Positions 59,101 through 64,000 of a stretch of 64,000 nt of DNA are shown piece by piece (positions within the stretch are counted from its first letter, which is position 1; each line of letters begins with the position of its first letter). The DNA is taken from contig CM037830.1 of the NCBI GenBank assembly GCA_021234535.1, positions 18,035,116 to 18,099,115 on the forward strand, written 5' to 3'. The stretch is from Stichopus chloronotus. Lineage: Eukaryota > Echinodermata > Holothuroidea > Aspidochirotida > Stichopodidae. The notes beneath the pieces were generated by a model. That model did no database searches. It was not told the origin of the DNA and was given only the letters and a program-made list of their open reading frames with translations. Both the position numbers and the translations under genes were made by a program.

Positions 59101-62100
59101 TTCAATTCATTACGTCATTAATAATGAAGACTTACGGTGGAGGTTTGTTCAAGCCGTACAGAATGTTGCTAAGTTGTCTGTCTTTCCATACTTCATACAA
59201 ACTGATGTCATCTCCATCTGGATCCGGTACCTGTAATAAAAAAAAGCAAACCAAAGTCAATTATATTTTATCAACCGAGACAAACTTCAATTTTATCTGT
59301 TTTGACGCTACATAATGATACAATGGGTACATCCAGGCAAATCAGTGTCATATACGAGGATCATTCTTCTGTTGACATATGACAGTAGCACATTAAAAGA
59401 CTTCGATTTCCTGAGCGGACATAGAAATTCATGTACCAGTTTATGACGCTGACGAAATAGGATTCTTTGGATACTGGCTTTCGAAGCAAGCAGTCAGACT
59501 AAACAATTAAGTGGGAACACCAATGCTGGAGTTTCGCCTTCCCTTCCCTTCCCTCCGCCTTCCCTTTAAGGGTTCTAGATGCAAAATGGTGCAAGATTTT
59601 TTTTTTCTACAGTGGTATTCGAAAAGGATGGGCCTTTTTATTGATTTTTTGTGGGGGGAGGAGGGAGAATACGTTCCCGTTTTTCAGTACAAATCAGTTC
59701 CACTGTCCGGACCGTGATTGTGGGCAATTGTAGCGTTAAGTTACAGGGATTAACTGTTTTCCCGGTTACACTTGTCAACCTGTTCTCTGAAGGTGTAAAT
59801 GTTTCCGGCAGTATTAATTAAAGTGTTTCGTTTCACCATAATGGACGGTGCGTTAGAGAGCGTTTGCCCGGCAACTTCAATTGCTGGCCACACCATGTGC
59901 TTAATGGGAAATATCTCAAGGAAGACATTTTCGATTCAAAGACGGATCATTCCTGGAATGGACGTCTCAGCATTTATGACCTGCAGCCAATGTTTGCAAT
60001 ATGATTGATCCATTTTAAATACGGTTAGATGTCCTCCCTTCGATGCAGGGGGAATTACCTACTTGAGTCACATACGGAAGATGTTATAGTAATTTTGTAT
60101 CACTCAATGCTTTGCTTTGATTTCAGCGGCTGTTGGTAGTGTTACTAACCATTTTGGCTGCTTCATACATTGCTTCCTTCATGTTCGGTGATGCACTAGC
60201 TGCTAAGGTATAATTCCCTGCAATGCAACAAAAAAAGGAAACAATGCTTAAACAATAATTATATAACAATGATTTACGAGTGACAAAAAATTTATAGAAT
60301 AGGCGGTGTGAGGAGAAGGGTTTTCCATCCTAGAAAATGCCAACAGTACTATTTCCTGATACTTGCTAAGCCTGCAGTAGGAAGGTCGATTTCCAGGGAT
60401 ACATTTATGCTAAAATTTTCCGATACGCTCCCAGACAGATAATCCCCCAACAATTCTCAGTCCACACCTATAGTCCAAAATTTGGGGTGTGCCACTGCAG
60501 GCATACTTTTTGCTGTATTACTTTGTACTACACTCATTCATGTCACAGGGCAGTGGCGTAGCTACAGGGGGGGGGGGGTGAAAAGTTTTTTGGAGAACGT
60601 TTTCGGAAATAATATTTTTTCCCATTTTTCAAAATTTTTATTTGTGAGACATTTTTTTTCATGCAAAATTCGTATTTTAATGCAACATATTTTCCCATTT
60701 TTCGTGCGTCACTGTGGCATGAAGCATGCCTGAGTCGCGTTCCTACAGAAATGCCCCATCGCCGCAGCAGGTGAAAAGTGAATGCCGTGGCGATATTATG
60801 ATCAGTACAATGTAGTGGGACCTTATACGTTAGTGAGTGGGACTATACAACAATCGAACTGTAACACGGGACAAAGTACTGGTTAGATGTTTCCTTTGTC
60901 AAAATTATTTTTGTCGATTCAATCTCGCAGAATGCGTAAACTTTGCAGTGCTCATTTGGGCAAGTAATTTTTTTTTAACTTTTCTATTTCTTTCAGTTGG
61001 TTGTTATTTGTGTTTTTGTGTCTGGGTGCGTTCACTTTCCTGTTCGGGGGGACATACTTTAAGTGACCCAGGCTGGTTTGGACGTGGTTAGGACACTCGT
61101 TTGACTTCGGTAGTTAAATTCATCAACCGGTACCTGCTGGAACTCTGAGGTTCGCGATTTGTATTTCATGGACACTTTGTTTTAGAGGCCTCCGCGTGGT
61201 TGCTGTTGGACCGCCTCTTACCAGGGTGTTCTAGTCACTTAAGTACCCCTTCTATTGTTTTTATTAAGTTAAAAAAGTGTAACAGCTACGCCACTGTCGC
61301 AGGGCCACTTAAAACAAAATTCTTAGTGGTGCGCACGTCAATTCTTTTGCCCCCCCCTGCAAACTACCTTGTGACGTCACTGGTTGTTGAAGCTGACGAT
61401 GGCGGGACAAAGAGGGGATTAGGACACGTCTCCACCTCCGAAGAAATTCAAGAATATGTTTCGTTAAAACACTAACGGCCTCATGAAAATCCCCCGAATA
61501 TTCCTCAGACATCTATGTGTATTTTGAAAAATTTTCTACTGTGAACAGAAGATGTAAACTCTGTTTTCGATATATTACACTAAGGATTATAGTCAAATTT
61601 CAATTGCCCCTCTAAAACTCTGCAACCCTCCCCCCCCCCCCTTGTAAGTCCCATGTTGATTTCGTTTGCAACAAAGTCATCATCCTGTACAAGCTAGACT
61701 AAATCCCCTGCCCCTCGGTAAATATGGCACAGGTTAATCACTGAAACCTCACATGCTACCATGTTTCCCGACAGTACATTCTCTACCCTTACAGTAGGTC
61801 TGAATAGCAAATACTATTTAATCATGCAACAAAAGTTTCTTTTTGAGACATAATTTTAATACAAAAGTAACATGTGGGGTGGGGGGGGGGGTAAGGTGAA
61901 CCAACATCCCCACGATAATTGTTCCGCTGACGGTATATCACAGAGTTGTGCATGTCTGTGGTGTAGGAGCAATAAGAAGGGAGAGCATATACGTTTAGCA
62001 ACATAAAATCAACCATTCCACGAACCTTGCACGAGAATGTCCATATTTAGGTACGCCACGGCCCTCGTTGTTAGAATTCGTCCATAATCCTGTTTAAGTG

Positions 62101-63006
62101 TTAAAAAAAGAAATAATTCCACGGTGAAGTCCACAAATTGGAATACTTGGGCCATGATACTATTGCCACAAATACGCAGGGTATTTCGATAAAAATTCTT
62201 TGAAAGGACGGCATGCAACACTAGTGTTATTTCTTCGAGATTCCTTGTTCCTGACTGGATATAGGAGGGGGGGGGGGTGGAACTCCTGATATGAGGGGGC
62301 TAGTACTCACTTCGTAGGGTGCAGGCCCATATGTCCTTCACTCAGGCTTGGTCCACTGTTCAAACTATTTGCTTATCGACAGGAAGAAGAGCTAGTGTAT
62401 ATACCGGGAAAGCATTGAAAAGTCCTCTCAGTTAAAAAAAAAAAAATGGAATCACAAAAAAGACCTACAGCGCTTATTTGTCCCATTCTCATTCTCTTTG
62501 TGATTTTCTAATATTTCATTCTAATATTCAGGTTTACTGAGTTTAATGACTTTGCACTGTTGCCAATCATGGAAAAAAGGTCGAGTCTAAGGCTGGCTGG
62601 TGGTGGAGGAGTTACGTGATCATGATTTTCTGGTCCTTCCACCCAAATCTACTGTTGGACCCATTATTTTTCTTCCTGTTTGTCATTCCTTTGAGAGCGC
62701 CATTGTGTTTAAAAATATTGGTATAAAACACACTCCATCGCTCTACATATTTTGACCACGTGATCCAGTAATTTGCTTTGGTAACTCAATGCCTCAAAAA
62801 GAAAAAAGTATCACCGACAGACACTTTTGTAGCTATATGACAAAAAGAACAGAATGTAGAGAATGCAGCTGAGCGGATTTCGTTAATTCTCATAAGAAAA
62901 CGTAATGTCTCTTCCTTTACCTCTACGAATTCGTTGGAGCCAATCAGAGCGAATTCTTCCGCTGCCCAACTGCAGAACATAATCGTTCGTCTTGGTCGCC
63001 AGTTCA
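54667..63006 (-). CDS. Glutamate carboxypeptidase II / NAALADase-like M28 peptidase (C-terminal part)
   Basis: Type II membrane zinc carboxypeptidase family (GCPII/PSMA, NAALAD2) that removes C-terminal residues from peptides at the cell surface. The N-terminal exons lie beyond the right edge. Exons, all in phase: 62921-63006, 62026-62089, 60150-60217, 59136-59230, 58328-58418, 57395-57650, 56864-56945, 56209-56301, 54667-54868 (TGA at 54667-54669). About 344 residues, matching GCPII from about 408 to its end. Seen: [20 protein letters not shown] (general base Glu and zinc Glu, GCPII E424/E425), AVAYLNMDI (zinc Asp, D453), [11 protein letters not shown] (zinc His, H553), then the helical dimerisation domain with [20 protein letters not shown] and FPGIVD. 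The other two zinc ligands are off-window. The GCPII arginine patch and Asn519 are not conserved, so the true substrate is probably not NAAG or folate polyglutamate. Frame is intact throughout. Confidence 0.93.
54955..55001 (+). repeat. (ATC)n microsatellite
   Basis: About 15 imperfect ATC triplets with CACC and GATCATCG interruptions, in the intron before the last peptidase exon. Confidence 0.9.
56082..56127 (+). repeat. (CA)n microsatellite
   Basis: About 22 CA dinucleotides with a few AA and CT interruptions, in a peptidase intron just outside the exon ending at 56209. Confidence 0.92.
60543..61304. mobile_element. Non-autonomous hAT-type transposon, 746 bp
   Basis: The element (60551-61296) starts CAGTGGCGTAGCT and ends AGCTACGCCACTG, a perfect 13 bp terminal inverted repeat of the CAGTGGCGTA class typical of hAT transposons. 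It is flanked by TCACAGGG (60543-60550) and TCGCAGGG (61297-61304), an 8 bp target duplication with one mismatch. The left end leads into a 12-G run. Open frames inside are short and show no transposase. It lies in an intron of the peptidase gene, between the exons at 60217 and 62026. Confidence 0.82.
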
Positions 63007-64000
63007 CTGATTGCATGAAAAGAGATTAGTTTCTTCGTAAGGGTCAGATGTATATACGGCACACATCAATAGGTATCCTATACTATTATTGATGCAAACG
63101 GTCGTTGATACATCCAGAGATACGACGTAGCTGTTTGTGTCCATGCTAAAGCTGGAATATGAGTTTGTCAGCCTAAAGTCAAATTCAGCGGAATATGTCA
63201 TACCTAAAACAAAAAAAGTTTAGGCTCCAATTTTGCATAAATGAATATTCATATCCATTCCCATTGGTCTGTTTGATTTCGAGTAACGGCGATCGACTGC
63301 TATACATGCTAGTGAAGAGTCTAAAGTTTGTATTGGCAACAAAAGTGTCCAGATAATTTTCATCGTCAAATATGTGGAAGATGAGTGCATAGTGCTCTTT
63401 CAGATTTTGTAACAGGTGATTTCCCCCCTACTTTCTCTTCTCTGAGACACTTACAAAGAACAAAGGAAGATGACCAGGCGATAGCCAGTACAACTCATAT
63501 TCCATCTTTAAATTTCGTTGCTGTATACCAAGAATTATTTCGTAAGCGATGGAAAAGTATTGAACAGACGCTCTACATGGTTTCAAATTTGTTATGATTT
63601 ATGTGCTAGGGTAAGGGACATTTCTCTCTGTGTGTGTGAAGACTAGCGTACGTGGAGACTTTCTGTGTGTGGTAGACTAGCGGTACCACAGAAAGATATC
63701 TTTTCGATGTGTACGAGTTGGACCTCGGACAAGATTTCGTTACCTTGACTAAATGATGTGCCGTCCTATTTAAAGTGGGGGCGTATTGCATGCTGGATGT
63801 CTTTTTCCTTAAATAGGCCTTATTAAAACTGAATTGATATATTCAACATTAAAAATTGTATGTAATTTCATTGATGGGGGAGAATCTGTTATTTCATCTC
63901 CTGTGGTTACCGTGATGTTTTTCGCACCACAACCTTCAGGTAACACCTGTTCTTTACGTCATGTTTTTCTCACAATAGAATCGTTGAAAGGCCGTAGCCA
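63007..64000 (-). other. Peptidase intron running off the window
   Basis: The exon at 62921-63006 begins with two bases of a split codon, so a further upstream exon must exist. I searched the minus strand to the edge for the expected zinc His/Asp segment and found nothing convincing. The 65-codon open frame at 63004-63201 does not resemble the family. Confidence 0.5.

Noticed and set aside
63004..63201. 65-residue minus strand open frame next to the peptidase exon
   Set aside because: It extends across the acceptor at 63006 and has none of the expected zinc-ligand segment; not an exon of this family.

Overview
This is an animal (metazoan) genomic window. Genes are split into short exons with GT-AG introns, the sequence between exons is AT-rich and full of transposon remnants and minisatellites, and there is no operon structure. 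The gene families (IRAK4/Pelle-type kinase with death domain, RRP9/U3-55K, glutamate carboxypeptidase II type peptidase) are pan-metazoan. An invertebrate deuterostome such as an echinoderm is my best guess, but that is inference only.

Layout. (1) 1-2058: probable last coding exon of an unidentified + strand gene, ending at 2058. (2) 2059-14704: no recognisable gene; minisatellites, one old tandem duplication, a dispersed ~85 bp repeat and a possible solo LTR. (3) 14705-26907, minus strand: an IRAK4-like death-domain kinase, start codon at 26907, at least ten coding exons. Two of these exons each carry one extra base that breaks the reading frame. Its introns hold two hAT-type transposon copies, one with a perfect 8 bp target duplication. 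(4) 26908-35708: no gene; a dense repeat region with two abutting foldback elements, another foldback, a minisatellite array that flips orientation halfway, a dispersed ~190 bp repeat and an AT-rich ~95 bp tandem array. (5) 35709-48654, minus strand: a complete, intact 13-exon RRP9 gene (482 residues) for the U3 snoRNP WD40 protein. (6) 48885-48957, plus strand: tRNA-Ile(AAT), head-to-head with RRP9 and only 230 bp from its start codon. (7) 49011-54666: no protein gene; a retroposed poly(A)-tailed insertion with a perfect 16 bp target duplication, then diverged repeats. (8) 54667-63006 and off the right edge, minus strand: the C-terminal nine exons of a glutamate carboxypeptidase II/NAALADase-like M28 peptidase, with another hAT-type copy in an intron.

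The genes are functionally unrelated neighbours (innate immune signalling, ribosome biogenesis, tRNA, peptidase). RRP9 and the peptidase splice together across 22 exons with no frame error, so the two single-base insertions in the IRAK-like gene stand out. They may reflect real decay, an allelic null, or local sequence error. I saw no unprecedented biological system. The best leads are the disrupted IRAK-like gene, the peptidase with an altered substrate pocket, and the well-delimited mobile elements.
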